This document shows, in pieces, positions 18,094-26,274 of a stretch of DNA of 64,000 nucleotides. The notes beneath the pieces are model-generated. The model worked only from the letters and a program-made list of their open reading frames with translations, was not told the DNA's origin and searched no databases. Location: NCBI GenBank assembly GCA_036645935.1, contig JAVXNE010000008.1, forward strand, positions 47,993-111,992, written 5' to 3'. The position numbers and the translations under genes were made by a program. Source of the stretch: JAUNBN01 sp036645935. GTDB taxonomy: Bacteria; Bacillota; Clostridia; Oscillospirales; Ruminococcaceae. Positions within the stretch are counted from its first letter, which is position 1; every line of letters begins with the position of its first letter.

Positions 18094-18777
18094 TCACACA
18101 ACGAATCTGTAACCGAGACCGCGCAACGTTTGGATGAACTTCGGCGAAGAAGGGTCGTCCTCAATTTTTGTGCGCAGACGATTGATATAAACCATCACGG
18201 CGTTTTCGTCTATTATCGCGTCGCCCCAGATGAGTTCGTAAAGTGCATCTTTGGAGAATATCCTGTTTATATTGTCAAGAAACAGCTTCATCATCGAATT
18301 TTCTTTGGACGAGAGCGATATCTCCTCATCGTGTTTATAGAGCCGAAGCGACGTTGTGCTGTAACGGAACGGACCCGCTTCAATGACACTGTCCTCTCCC
18401 GGCTTTCCCGCGCGGCTGCGGCGTATGAGCGCCTTTGCCTTTGCGCCGAGCGTCACCGGATTGAACGGCTTTGTTATGTAATCGTCCGCCCCGATATCGA
18501 GGCCATACAGCGTGTCGTAATCGTCCTTGCGGCCGCTGATTATGATTATAGGCGTCGTTATCCCGCGCTGCCTCGCCGTCTTTACTACCTCGAAACCGTC
18601 AATTTTTCCCAGATTTATATCGAGCAGAATGAGGGAGTGTATGCCCTTTGACATCGCTTCAAGCGCCTCTTCCCCGCTCGCGACAATATCGGCTTCAAAA
18701 TCGTTGCTGACTATTATTTTATAAAGAATGGTTTGAACGGCCCTGTCGTCATCCACTATGAGAACTCTGTTTTTCAT
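18094..18777 (-). CDS. OmpR/PhoB-type response regulator
   Basis: A 227-residue two-component regulator. The receiver domain (about 1-118) shows the acidic pair VDDD (9-11), phospho-acceptor Asp53 in LILLDINLG and the conserved Lys in ITKPF. The C-terminal winged helix (about 130-225) ends in DPSSPKFIQTLRGLGYRF, typical of Trans_reg_C. Start at 18777 is preceded by GAGGGGCGAGGG. The gene is divergent from the histidine kinase, with starts 97 bases apart, so the pair probably shares a regulatory region. Confidence 0.95.
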   Translation of the reverse strand: MKNRVLIVDDDRAVQTILYKIIVSNDFEADIVASGEEALEAMSKGIHSLILLDINLGKIDGFEVVKTARQRGITTPIIIISGRKDDYDTLYGLDIGADDYITKPFNPVTLGAKAKALIRRSRAGKPGEDSVIEAGPFRYSTTSLRLYKHDEEISLSSKENSMMKLFLDNINRIFSKDALYELIWGDAIIDENAVMVYINRLRTKIEDDPSSPKFIQTLRGLGYRFVV

Positions 18778-18874
18778 ACCCTCGCCCCTCATGGTTTACA
18801 CGAAGAATGTTTTAAGCTATTATTACTTCGCAAAGTATAACGAATGCCCGCAAAGTTTACAAGAGGTGAGTGTC

Positions 18875-20698
18875 GTGAGTGTGCGCAGACAAAAACCCAT
18901 GTCCTATATTTTTCACCTTGTTTTGGGTGTCGCATGTATTGTGGTGAGTCTCGTGCTGATGGCGGGGCTGCTCGACAACTATCGTGTGCTCACCACCGAC
19001 TATCAGGACACGCAGCTATTTAACATATCCTCCACAATTCGGCGCAACGTTGACACTCTGTTAGAGAGCGAATCCAATATGCTCACCTACACCGCAGCGG
19101 ATGACAGAGTCATCGCTGCCGCGAGGCAATTGGGCGAGTCGGGAGACTCCGCACCTCTGCTGGGCGAGCTTTCCAAAAGCGTGCTCATGAGCGGTGATCT
19201 CGTTCAAACCGTCATCGTAAAGCATGGCGACACAGCTGTTGCGAGCGTCGACGGGCACGATGATTACACGGTTGAGAGCGAGCCTCGTCCATTCGCGGAC
19301 GGCTTGACGGCGGCAATCATACGCGGGAAAGACGGAGAATACTATCTTGGGCTGACTGCCAATGCCGCCGACAGCTTCACTTACACCGCCCTCATTGATC
19401 TTCTCTCATTTTATCAAAAGGTCGATGTTGATTTCTCCAACACCGCATCGGGGGGCTATTCGGGACGGCTCATGCTTCTCGACTCGAGCGGCACTGTTAT
19501 ACTTCATCAAACCGTCGACGGTGCGCGTGTCGACTCGGTGGGCGCTTTGCTGCGACGCGGTTCCGGCTGCGACCTCGACGGTCTGCACATCATGATAGAT
19601 TCCCAGGCAAATGGCGTCAACGGATCGAAATTCTACTCCGCGGTCGACTGTGCTTCGGGTGAAAGTTACCGTGCGCACATCGCCGTCAGCCCCGCGCTCG
19701 GCGGAAGCGACCTTTTCACCATAGGCGCTGTAATAAACTATGACAGGCTCATCGCCCCATATTACGACAAGGCGATGAATTTCATGATATATCTCGGTGT
19801 GATGCTGCTTGGGGTTTCCATCCTGTTTGTAAGGCTTCTCGTCGTGCGCCGCGAAGGAGTCAGCGCAATCCGTGAAAAAGAGGAGCTCATGGAAAAAAAC
19901 CGAGTGATGGAAGAACTGAACCGCCGCACACAAAAGCTTGCACATCACCAGCGATTGCAGACAATCGGCGTTATGACGTCCAGCATCGCGCATGAGTTCA
20001 ACAATCTGCTCACGCCGATTATGGGATACAGCATCATGACGCTTGAGCGTCTCCAACCCGAGGATCACGAGCTTTATGACAACGTGCTTGAAATCTATAA
20101 CGCATCGATGAAGGCAAAGACGATAATCACGCGGCTGTCATATCTCAGCCGCTCCTCCGCCCCGCAGACCTTTAAAGATGTCGATGTCGATGAGCTGATC
20201 AAAAAGCTCGCGGACGTGACACGCCCGCTGCTCCCGCCCGGCGTTGAGCTTTCGGTGGTTTCCTCATGCTCATGTGCGGTCGTGAACGGCAACGAGCTGC
20301 TGCTCTACCAAATGCTGCTCAATCTCTGCGTCAATAGCTTTCACGCTACGGAAGAAGCGGGAGGCAAAGTCAAGGTGGAAACCGCGTGCGAGGGAACTCA
20401 TCTGCGCATAACTGTTTCAGACAGCGGAAGCGGAATCTCCCCCGAAGCGCTTCCTCACATTTTCGAACCGTTTTTCTCCACTAAAGATGCATCTAAAGGC
20501 ACAGGACTGGGGCTTGCTATTGTCGAAGAGGTCGTAAAACATCACGGCGGCACAATAACGGTCGAGAGCTGCGTCGGCTCCGGAACAGTAGTAACCGTGC
20601 TTCTCCCCCTCGTGAACGAGGGATGCACTAAAAACAGCGATGGGGATTGCCGCTCAACAGACACCGCGCCGAAAGGCGACGTATCCGCAGAGCTTTAA
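18875..20698 (+). CDS. Membrane sensor histidine kinase
   Basis: A 607-residue kinase. An N-terminal membrane helix (about residues 12-32), an extracytoplasmic sensing domain of about 260 residues (Cache-like by size and position), a second helix near 295-315 and a short coiled coil precede the HisKA-type domain with phospho-acceptor His373 in SIAHEFNNLLTPI. The ATP-binding domain has the N box (NLCVNSFHA), G1 (DSGSGI), F box (IFEPFFST) and G2 (GTGLGLAI). The HEFNN form of the H box is typical of NtrB-like and hybrid kinases. The GTG start at 18875 has AGAGGTG 6 bases upstream. The cognate regulator is the divergent OmpR-type gene. The signal is unknown. Confidence 0.92.
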   Translation: MSVRRQKPMSYIFHLVLGVACIVVSLVLMAGLLDNYRVLTTDYQDTQLFNISSTIRRNVDTLLESESNMLTYTAADDRVIAAARQLGESGDSAPLLGELSKSVLMSGDLVQTVIVKHGDTAVASVDGHDDYTVESEPRPFADGLTAAIIRGKDGEYYLGLTANAADSFTYTALIDLLSFYQKVDVDFSNTASGGYSGRLMLLDSSGTVILHQTVDGARVDSVGALLRRGSGCDLDGLHIMIDSQANGVNGSKFYSAVDCASGESYRAHIAVSPALGGSDLFTIGAVINYDRLIAPYYDKAMNFMIYLGVMLLGVSILFVRLLVVRREGVSAIREKEELMEKNRVMEELNRRTQKLAHHQRLQTIGVMTSSIAHEFNNLLTPIMGYSIMTLERLQPEDHELYDNVLEIYNASMKAKTIITRLSYLSRSSAPQTFKDVDVDELIKKLADVTRPLLPPGVELSVVSSCSCAVVNGNELLLYQMLLNLCVNSFHATEEAGGKVKVETACEGTHLRITVSDSGSGISPEALPHIFEPFFSTKDASKGTGLGLAIVEEVVKHHGGTITVESCVGSGTVVTVLLPLVNEGCTKNSDGDCRSTDTAPKGDVSAEL

Positions 20699-20870
20699 AT
20701 CAATTCGGCTGTTCGTGCAAACGCATCGTGTTTTGTTGCGGACAACGAGCTGCTGAGACAGCGAAAGGCCGCTATCAAGAGCGGCAACACTGTGAAACTC
20801 TCAACTCCTCATTGGGCGGGTCGACAGCGTCTTTTGGCTTTCATTTATTTCCGACTGCAAAAACAAATCT

Positions 20871-20908
20871 CTGCGCCATTCACTGCATCAAGTGTGTGGC
20901 GCAGTTTT
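20871..20908 (+). terminator. Intrinsic terminator downstream of the histidine kinase
   Basis: CTGCGCCA (20871-20878) pairs with TGGCGCAG (20897-20904), with additional inner CACT/AGTG pairing, followed by TTTT. Confidence 0.65.
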
Positions 20909-21120
20909 ATTTGTGAAATTATGAAGACTTCAATTTGCGCGATGCGGGAGAGTGGTCGCGCCCGCCGCGCACACAGCGATCCGAATCGGCTGAACTGCAA
21001 AACTCAAAAAAGGCATCCGTTCGAGACGCGCTGCAAAAATTTGAGGAGTACAACAAGCTGCTGTGACGGCGATGTAAGTCATTTTTCTCTTTCAAATTAT
21101 CAAAAGTTGCATCGGACACG

Positions 21121-21159
21121 AAACAGAGCCCGTCCTATGCTTTATGGCGGGCTCTGTTT
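21121..21159. terminator. Intrinsic terminator (probably bidirectional)
   Basis: A perfect 12-bp stem (21121-21132 with 21148-21159) and a 15-base loop, flanked by A- and T-rich arms. On the minus strand it would end the small gene at 21187-21366. Confidence 0.65.
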
Positions 21160-21186
21160 GCTTGTATATGCCGTGTTTTAAGTAAA

Positions 21187-21366
21187 CTATAATTTCGTTT
21201 CAATGAGCGCTTTGATATTGAGGTATTTATAGGTGGAAATACTGTTTTTCATCTCGTCAAGATCTGCTAACCCCTGCTTGATATCGTCTTTTGTGTAATT
21301 AATTTTGTCTAGCATCGCAAGAATACTTTCCGTTGAAGAATATGTTTGAGACATGTCATTACCCAT
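21187..21366 (-). CDS. Possible small protein of 59 residues
   Basis: An open frame from ATG at 21366 to TAG at 21187, with an inner ATG at 21354. The product is polar and helical-looking, with charged heptad-like spacing in the middle (DKINYTKDDIKQGLADLDEM), no Cys and no membrane segment. A strong hairpin lies just beyond the stop, as expected for a short transcription unit. Against it, there is no clear Shine-Dalgarno sequence and the codons are more AT-rich than those of the neighbours. I do not recognise the family. Confidence 0.4.
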   Translation of the reverse strand: MGNDMSQTYSSTESILAMLDKINYTKDDIKQGLADLDEMKNSISTYKYLNIKALIETKL

Positions 21367-21620
21367 TTCGTGTGATTTTGATCATGTTGTCATAATTTAC
21401 AAAATATGTAAATTCTAACAAGATAAACCCCTGCCTGTCGCTTCAAACACATCTATCTAAAACGTCCTTCAATGTCTCCGTGAAAACAACCAATATGTGC
21501 GGTGATGACCGACCGCTGTGCCGTCACCGACAAACTCAGGATGGCGGTTTTGATTTTTTTCATTTTCGTTGCAATCTTAACAAAATTTAAGATGTGCGAT
21601 ATGTTGTGTTAAGGTGCGTT

Positions 21621-21629
21621 TGATATAAT
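21621..21629 (+). promoter_or_regulatory. Extended -10 promoter ahead of the electron-transfer locus
   Basis: TGA-TATAAT at 21621-21629 forms an extended -10; no good -35 is visible. The expected transcript starts near 21636 and would include the C11 tract at 21654-21664. Confidence 0.4.
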
Positions 21630-21653
21630 TTTGACAAAGATAATCTCTTTTAT

Positions 21654-21664
21654 CCCCCCCCCCC
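21654..21664. repeat. Homopolymeric C11 tract
   Basis: Eleven consecutive C residues between the predicted promoter and the NusG-II start. Such tracts are slippage-prone during replication. Confidence 0.9.
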
Positions 21665-21734
21665 GTGCGCATACAGTCTTGCTGCGCAGACCATACTCTA
21701 TCCGATGAATTTGCGGTATACGCCAAACACGGCG

Positions 21735-22154
21735 ATGAGGTCAAAATCTTTGAAAGATAACGTCGGAACAGAACTGAGATTGCGCCCGCTCCGCGGAGAC
21801 CTTGTTGTTGCGGTGACGATCGCGCTGATAGCTTTTGCCATACTTGCCGGGTTTTCAGTTCGCGCAGCGCAAGTTGGCGGAGGAACGGCGATTGTGCGGC
21901 AAAACGGAGAGACAATTCGCAAGATTCCTCTCACCGCCTCTTCTGACGGTGACTTTACAATCGGCGGAGATTATCACAACATCATCCGCGTCAAGGACGG
22001 GGCAATTTCGATAGTCGAGTCCGACTGTCCCGGCGGGGACTGTATGCGCAGCGGAGCGATAAGCTCGAGCGGCCGCGCCATAGTATGTCTGCCCAATATG
22101 GTTGAAATACGCATTGAGGGCGGGGACTTTGAAATCGACGCAGTCGCGGGTTAA
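21735..22154 (+). CDS. NusG domain II-containing membrane-anchored protein (EetA-like)
   Basis: A 139-residue protein with one N-terminal membrane helix (about residues 18-40) and an extracytoplasmic NusG-II domain. The family hallmark is the Cys pair in CPGGDCMRSG followed by AIVCLPNMVEIRI. In Listeria flavin-based extracellular electron transfer, EetA is of this type and works with the Gx-family EetB. Here the EetB-like gene starts 15 bases downstream, supporting the same role. The start is uncertain: ATG at 21735 gives a sensible basic N-terminus, ATG at 21705 adds ten residues, and neither has a good Shine-Dalgarno sequence. Confidence 0.82.
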   Translation: MRSKSLKDNVGTELRLRPLRGDLVVAVTIALIAFAILAGFSVRAAQVGGGTAIVRQNGETIRKIPLTASSDGDFTIGGDYHNIIRVKDGAISIVESDCPGGDCMRSGAISSSGRAIVCLPNMVEIRIEGGDFEIDAVAG

Positions 22155-22169
22155 ATGGGAGGCGGCATT

Positions 22170-22736
22170 ATGAGCAAGCATAAACTTTCCGCCAACGACA
22201 TAACACTGTGCGCGATGCTTGTTGCCCTCGCGCTCGGTTTGTCTTACGCCGAGCGGCTGCTCGGCTTGCAGGCAATCGTGCCTCTTCCCGGTATCAAGCT
22301 CGGTCTTGCAAACATCGTCACTCTCACCGCTCTTTATTTTCTCGGAACAAAAACCGCATTCACCGTGCTCGTGCTGCGCTGTCTGCTCGGCTCGATATTC
22401 GGCGGTGGTCCCTCAGCGCTGATATTCTCGCTGACGGGCGGTCTGCTCGCCCTAACTGTGATGGCTGTGCTCCGTCAGGTGAGATTCCTGTCGGTCTACG
22501 GCGTCAGCGTTTGCGGAGCGGCGGCACACAACGTCGGCCAGATAGCCGCTGCAATGCTTGTGATGAAATCAACCGCGGCGCTCGGCTATCTGCCGCTGCT
22601 GCTTTTCATGTCGCTCGCCACGGGATTTGTAACAGGAGCTGTCTGTTCTTCGGTGTTTAAAGCACTTCGCGCAACAGGCAGATATCCTGTTATGGGAGGT
22701 ACCACATGTTTGAAAACATATTCGAGAACACAATAA
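22170..22736 (+). CDS. Gx transporter family membrane protein (EetB-like)
   Basis: A 188-residue protein with about five membrane segments, of the Gx transporter family formerly annotated as heptaprenyl diphosphate synthase component I. The family motif IVPLPGIKLGLANIVTL is present near residues 30-46. Proteins of this family are related to ECF-type substrate-binding subunits and accompany NusG-II proteins in flavin-based electron-transfer loci. ATG at 22170 has GGGAGG 7 bases upstream. The 3' end overlaps the DUF1622 gene by 31 bases, so the two are translated together. Confidence 0.88.
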   Translation: MSKHKLSANDITLCAMLVALALGLSYAERLLGLQAIVPLPGIKLGLANIVTLTALYFLGTKTAFTVLVLRCLLGSIFGGGPSALIFSLTGGLLALTVMAVLRQVRFLSVYGVSVCGAAAHNVGQIAAAMLVMKSTAALGYLPLLLFMSLATGFVTGAVCSSVFKALRATGRYPVMGGTTCLKTYSRTQ

Positions 22737-23053
22737 ACATACTCGTTTTCGTGCTGGAAACGTTTGGCATTATCGTCGTTATGATGTCGGCAGTGCAGGC
22801 GTTCTGGCATTACATTGCGCGACAGTTCCGCGCAGACAATTACGACGTCGGATACCAGCTTGCAACCGGGCTTGCCACCGGTCTTGAATTCAAGATGGCG
22901 GCAGAGATACTCAAAACCGTGATTGTACACGAACTTGAAGAGCTGCTCATGCTGGGCGCCGTAATTCTTTTGAGGGCGTTAATTTCATTACTCATACACT
23001 TTGAGATGAAACGCAATAATAAATACAATTCACTCACGGAGGAGACAAAATGA
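22706..23053 (+). CDS. DUF1622 family membrane protein
   Basis: A 115-residue protein with three hydrophobic segments (about residues 8-34, 50-70 and 80-98) and a charged C-terminus. Sequence features such as AFWHYIARQF and the GLEFKMAAEILKTVIV stretch fit the DUF1622 family, of unknown function. It overlaps the Gx transporter gene and the following lipoprotein gene (4 bases), so it belongs to the same operon; in this setting it may be a membrane component of the redox system. That role is inferred from position only. Confidence 0.85.
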   Translation: MFENIFENTINILVFVLETFGIIVVMMSAVQAFWHYIARQFRADNYDVGYQLATGLATGLEFKMAAEILKTVIVHELEELLMLGAVILLRALISLLIHFEMKRNNKYNSLTEETK

Positions 23054-24102
23054 AAAAAATCCTGTGCCTCATCCTCGCTCTCGTGCTCGTATTCGGCCTG
23101 ATGGCCGGCTGCGCTTCCAAGCCTGAGGCCGAGATCACCCCGCCCCCATCCACAGAAAAACCCGAAACCACGCCCGATGCAAAGGGAGACATGCTCGGAC
23201 TGTCAATAATTGCAGACACATCCGGTTCAACCGCCCCTGCCGACGGCAAAGACGGAATCGCGAAAACCGAACTTGATTTTGCGGCTGTCATAGTCGATTC
23301 AAAGGGCGTTATCAAATCCTGTGTGCTCGATGGCATGAATGTCTCGATCAATTTTTCAAATGCCGGCAAGCTCACAAGCGATCTTGCTAGCGAACCTCAG
23401 AGCAAGAACGAGATAGGCGCAAATTACGGCCTTGCAAAGGTTTCATCGATTGGCAAGGAATGGAACGAGCAGGCCGCTGCTTTTGCGACATACGCCGTGG
23501 GCAAGACCGTTGCAGACCTTAAAGGTCTCGCTCTCAACGACAAGGGAGCTCCCAAGGACGCCGACCTTGCGTCCTCTGTAACCGTGCATGTCAGCGGATT
23601 TACCGCCGCTGTCGAAAAGGCTGTTGCAAACGCAAAGGTCCTCGGCTCGATGAGTGGGGATAAGCTCGGACTTTCCAGCGTCGCAAACATCGCAAAGTCC
23701 ATTGATGCCAAGGACGGCAAGGACGGTCTTGCCCAGGCTTACGTTACAGTTTGCGCCGAGACCACGGGCGCGGACGGCAAAGTAACCGCCTGTGTATTCG
23801 ACGCGGTTCAGGCAAACGTCAATTTCAACGCCAAGGGTGAGATTACGAGCGACATAGCTGCCGCCGTACCCACCAAAAATGAGCTGGGCACTGCCTATGG
23901 CCTTTCAAAGGCATCTTCGATCGGTAAGGACTGGAATGAGCAGGCAGCCTCCTTTGCAGCATATGCAACTGGCAAAACGCTCGACGAGGTAAAAGGCATC
24001 GCGCTTAAAGAAGGCGTTCCCGCCGACGCGGACCTCATGTCCTCTGTCACCATCCACGTCGCTGATTTTATCACCTTGATAGAGAAGGCTTCGGTGAAAT
24101 AG
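23050..24102 (+). CDS. Lipoprotein with two tandem ~150-residue repeats, probable redox-locus partner
   Basis: A 350-residue exported lipoprotein: signal peptide with lipobox LMAGC (Cys21), a Pro/Thr-rich spacer (about 22-45), then two homologous repeats (about 46-190 and 197-350). Each contains the near-identical block SSIGK(E/D)WNEQAA followed by AVGKT/ATGKT, and KNE(I/L)G(A/T). The position between EetA/EetB-like genes and an ApbE flavin transferase matches that of PplA, whose FMN-binding domains are flavinylated. However, I do not see the canonical SGA(S/T) acceptor motif in either repeat; SGST at about 58-61 is the closest and is not conserved in repeat two. So cargo identity is open. 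GGAGGAG precedes the ATG. Its high expression is suggested by the strong ribosome binding site and following terminator. Confidence 0.8.
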   Translation: MKKILCLILALVLVFGLMAGCASKPEAEITPPPSTEKPETTPDAKGDMLGLSIIADTSGSTAPADGKDGIAKTELDFAAVIVDSKGVIKSCVLDGMNVSINFSNAGKLTSDLASEPQSKNEIGANYGLAKVSSIGKEWNEQAAAFATYAVGKTVADLKGLALNDKGAPKDADLASSVTVHVSGFTAAVEKAVANAKVLGSMSGDKLGLSSVANIAKSIDAKDGKDGLAQAYVTVCAETTGADGKVTACVFDAVQANVNFNAKGEITSDIAAAVPTKNELGTAYGLSKASSIGKDWNEQAASFAAYATGKTLDEVKGIALKEGVPADADLMSSVTIHVADFITLIEKASVK

Positions 24103-24165
24103 CAATATACTCTCTTCTCTCGGAATTACAAGTTTGCAGTTGCTAATGACCGTGGTCCAATTAAA

Positions 24166-24208
24166 ACAAAAGGGGGGCGCATTGCAAATTTGCGTTCCCC
24201 TTTTTGTT
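24166..24208 (+). terminator. Intrinsic terminator after the lipoprotein gene
   Basis: ACAAAAGGGG and GCGCA arms pair with TGCGT and CCCCTTTTTGT, about 65 bases after the lipoprotein stop. It separates the first four genes from the ApbE gene. Confidence 0.75.
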
Positions 24209-24484
24209 CACTAAAAAGCGTTCGCCACATAAAGCACATCGAATTTTGGAAAAAGCAACTGCCACCCGCATTTTGATGGAATTTTTGACGCTGCCCCGTC
24301 AAAATCTCGCGCTATACGAAGTGTTGCTTGTCTTTTATAGCTATTGCGCAATTTCACCGCCGCAAATTCAGCTAATGATGCATGCCGTATTCTCAACTGA
24401 GGGCATTGCAAATTTGCCATATGCTTGTTATTATGAAAATCCGCCCTGCACCATTTACCTCATATTTTATTGAAAGAAAACATT
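24209..24484. other. Intergenic region upstream of apbE
   Basis: No gene is supported. The 10-base palindrome GCAAATTTGC occurs at 24408-24417 and also in the terminator loop at 24184-24193, possibly a binding site or coincidence in AT-rich DNA. Confidence 0.4.
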
Positions 24485-25567
24485 ATGACTGACTTCAAAT
24501 TGAAAACAATAAGCTCTGTGTGTGTGATTTCGCTCTTGCTTGGCATTTTATCCGGTTGCTCAAATTCAGGTAAAGACGGCAAACGCTATGAAGCGAGTTT
24601 TCTCGAACTCTTTGACACGATGACAACTGTGGTGGGTTATGCAGAGAGCGAGGAGGACTTTCGTGCCGACGTTGAAAAAATCCACACCGAGCTGCTCGAG
24701 CTGCATCAGCTATACGATATCTACAACAATTATGAGGGTATTAACAACATAAAAACGATTAACGACAACGCGGGTGTCCGTCCTGTGACTGTCGATCGTC
24801 GCATAATCGAACTGCTGCTCTTTTCAAAAGAAGCGTATGAGCTAACGGGCGGGCGGGTCAATGTCGCAATGGGACGCGTCCTGTCTATATGGCACGCTTA
24901 TCGCACCGCCGGCGTGGACGATCCGGAGCACGCGCGGCTGCCCTCTCAATCGGATCTTGAGAGCGCTTCGCTTCACACTGATATTGGCTCTCTCGTCATC
25001 GATGAGGACGCATCAACCGTCTATCTCTCCGACCCCGAATCCATGCTTGATGTGGGGTCAATTGCAAAGGGCTACGCAACTGAGCAGGTATGCCGCCGCG
25101 CGCGCGCGGGATTGCTCGTGAGTGTGGGCGGCAACGTCCGTGCGACGGGTGCGAAAAACTCAAATGGAGACCCATGGATTGTGGGAATTCAGGATCCACG
25201 GGGCGAGACGGGAGTCTACCTTCACACCGTCAACGTGACAAATGTATCCGTTGTCACAAGCGGTAGCTATCAGCGCTACTACACTGTGGACGGCAAGCAA
25301 TACTGCCACATCATCGACTCCGAAACTCTCTGGCCTTCCGATCGCTACCTCTCGGTCACGATTATAACGGCTGATTCCGGACTTGCAGATGTGCTCTCAA
25401 CTGCGCTCTACACGATGTCATTGGACGACGGACTCGCGCTCATAACATCGCTCGACGATACAGAGGCCTCGTGGGTGCTGCCGGACGGTAGCGTTAAATA
25501 CAGCGGCGAGGGATACCGCGAGTATATTAAAGACGAGAACAGCAGCTCCGTCTCTCTCGGCATATAA
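24485..25567 (+). CDS. apbE: FAD:protein FMN transferase, lipoprotein (ApbE/FmnB type)
   Basis: A 360-residue exported enzyme that attaches FMN from FAD to Ser/Thr of extracytosolic proteins. A lipoprotein signal ends in LSGC, placing the enzyme on the outer face of the membrane as for Listeria FmnB. ApbE-family landmarks include FDTMTTVVGY near the start, ELTGGRVNVAMGRVLSIW, the FAD-binding DVGSIAKGYATEQV, VSVGGNVRATG, the Mg-site region TSGSYQRYY with CHIID, and ADSGLADVLSTALY. ATG at 24485 or 24470 are both possible, with weak Shine-Dalgarno support. It probably acts on the nearby lipoprotein or on an unlinked FMN-binding protein. Confidence 0.93.
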   Translation: MTDFKLKTISSVCVISLLLGILSGCSNSGKDGKRYEASFLELFDTMTTVVGYAESEEDFRADVEKIHTELLELHQLYDIYNNYEGINNIKTINDNAGVRPVTVDRRIIELLLFSKEAYELTGGRVNVAMGRVLSIWHAYRTAGVDDPEHARLPSQSDLESASLHTDIGSLVIDEDASTVYLSDPESMLDVGSIAKGYATEQVCRRARAGLLVSVGGNVRATGAKNSNGDPWIVGIQDPRGETGVYLHTVNVTNVSVVTSGSYQRYYTVDGKQYCHIIDSETLWPSDRYLSVTIITADSGLADVLSTALYTMSLDDGLALITSLDDTEASWVLPDGSVKYSGEGYREYIKDENSSSVSLGI

Positions 25568-26195
25568 ATCTTTCCTGTGCAGTGGCAGCGCTGAAAGCAA
25601 ACTGTGATTCCGGCACCGCACAATTTGGACGCGATGAACCGCCGTGCAAAAATCCGGCTGTTGCAGGGCGCTCCGCCGAGGCGGCAACGATCTCAATAAC
25701 GGCGGTATCGACTATTTCGGTCACCGTGTGAAAACAGAACAGAGCGCGCCAAACGCAACGGCATCCCGGCAGCGCCGTGAGCCATGCGCAATACAAGATA
25801 CCAACCGATACCCGCACTGCAAACCTGTGGTTACGCAGCCTCATCCGTTCTCGGATATCGACGCCGTGTTAAGTTACAACAAACGTTCAGATATTCGCAT
25901 GTACGACGTGCTTAAATCAAAATGTTTATTCGGGAAGCCGTTAAAATATGGGGAAGCTCTCGCATTTTCATTGCGGACTCGGAGTTGTTTTTGGTGTTCG
26001 CAGCATCTCGTTCCCGTGCTGCAAAAAGACGACCACTTGACGCAATTGCTTTCACTATACTTGAATTTCATAGCAAATTCATTTCCGCAACGGTTGAATA
26101 ATAACCAATTTAACGTATCTTATCGAATCGCTTTCACTGCGATTTGATTCCATGAATAGGTCACACAAACATTGAGCACAGAACCCGATAAGACA
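25568..26195. other. Intergenic region, no gene seen
   Basis: About 630 bases between the convergent apbE and malic enzyme genes. A plus-strand open frame of 167 codons exists at 25644-26147 but lacks a ribosome binding site and protein-like composition. The only clear element is the terminator at 26196-26225. Confidence 0.5.
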
Positions 26196-26225
26196 GAAAA
26201 AACGCGGCAAATGCCGCGTTTTTTC
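26196..26225. terminator. Bidirectional intrinsic terminator
   Basis: A perfect 14-bp stem (26196-26209 with 26212-26225) with A6 and T6 flanks inside the arms, placed 50 bases after the malic enzyme stop. Confidence 0.88.
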
Positions 26226-26274
26226 TCCGAATAAGAGAGCATTGTCCATAATTGATTAACGCAATTGTGATTTT

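Larger units (their letters stand above)
20699..21734. other. Long intergenic region between kinase and NusG-II gene
   Basis: About 1 kb. It contains two hairpins (20871-20908 and 21121-21159), a possible small minus-strand gene (21187-21366), an extended -10 promoter near 21624 and an 11-base C tract. The stretch 20700-20870 is without any recognisable feature. Confidence 0.5.

Noticed and set aside
21577..21934. Minus-strand open frames across the C11 tract and the NusG-II gene start
   Set aside because: They are antisense shadows of the supported NusG-II gene and lack start signals.
24204..24473. 89-codon open frame between the lipoprotein and apbE genes
   Set aside because: It starts in the terminator stem, has no ribosome binding site and no recognisable sequence.
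25644..26147. 167-codon open frame downstream of apbE
   Set aside because: No Shine-Dalgarno sequence, no recognisable domain or periodic composition, and competing open frames on the other strand.
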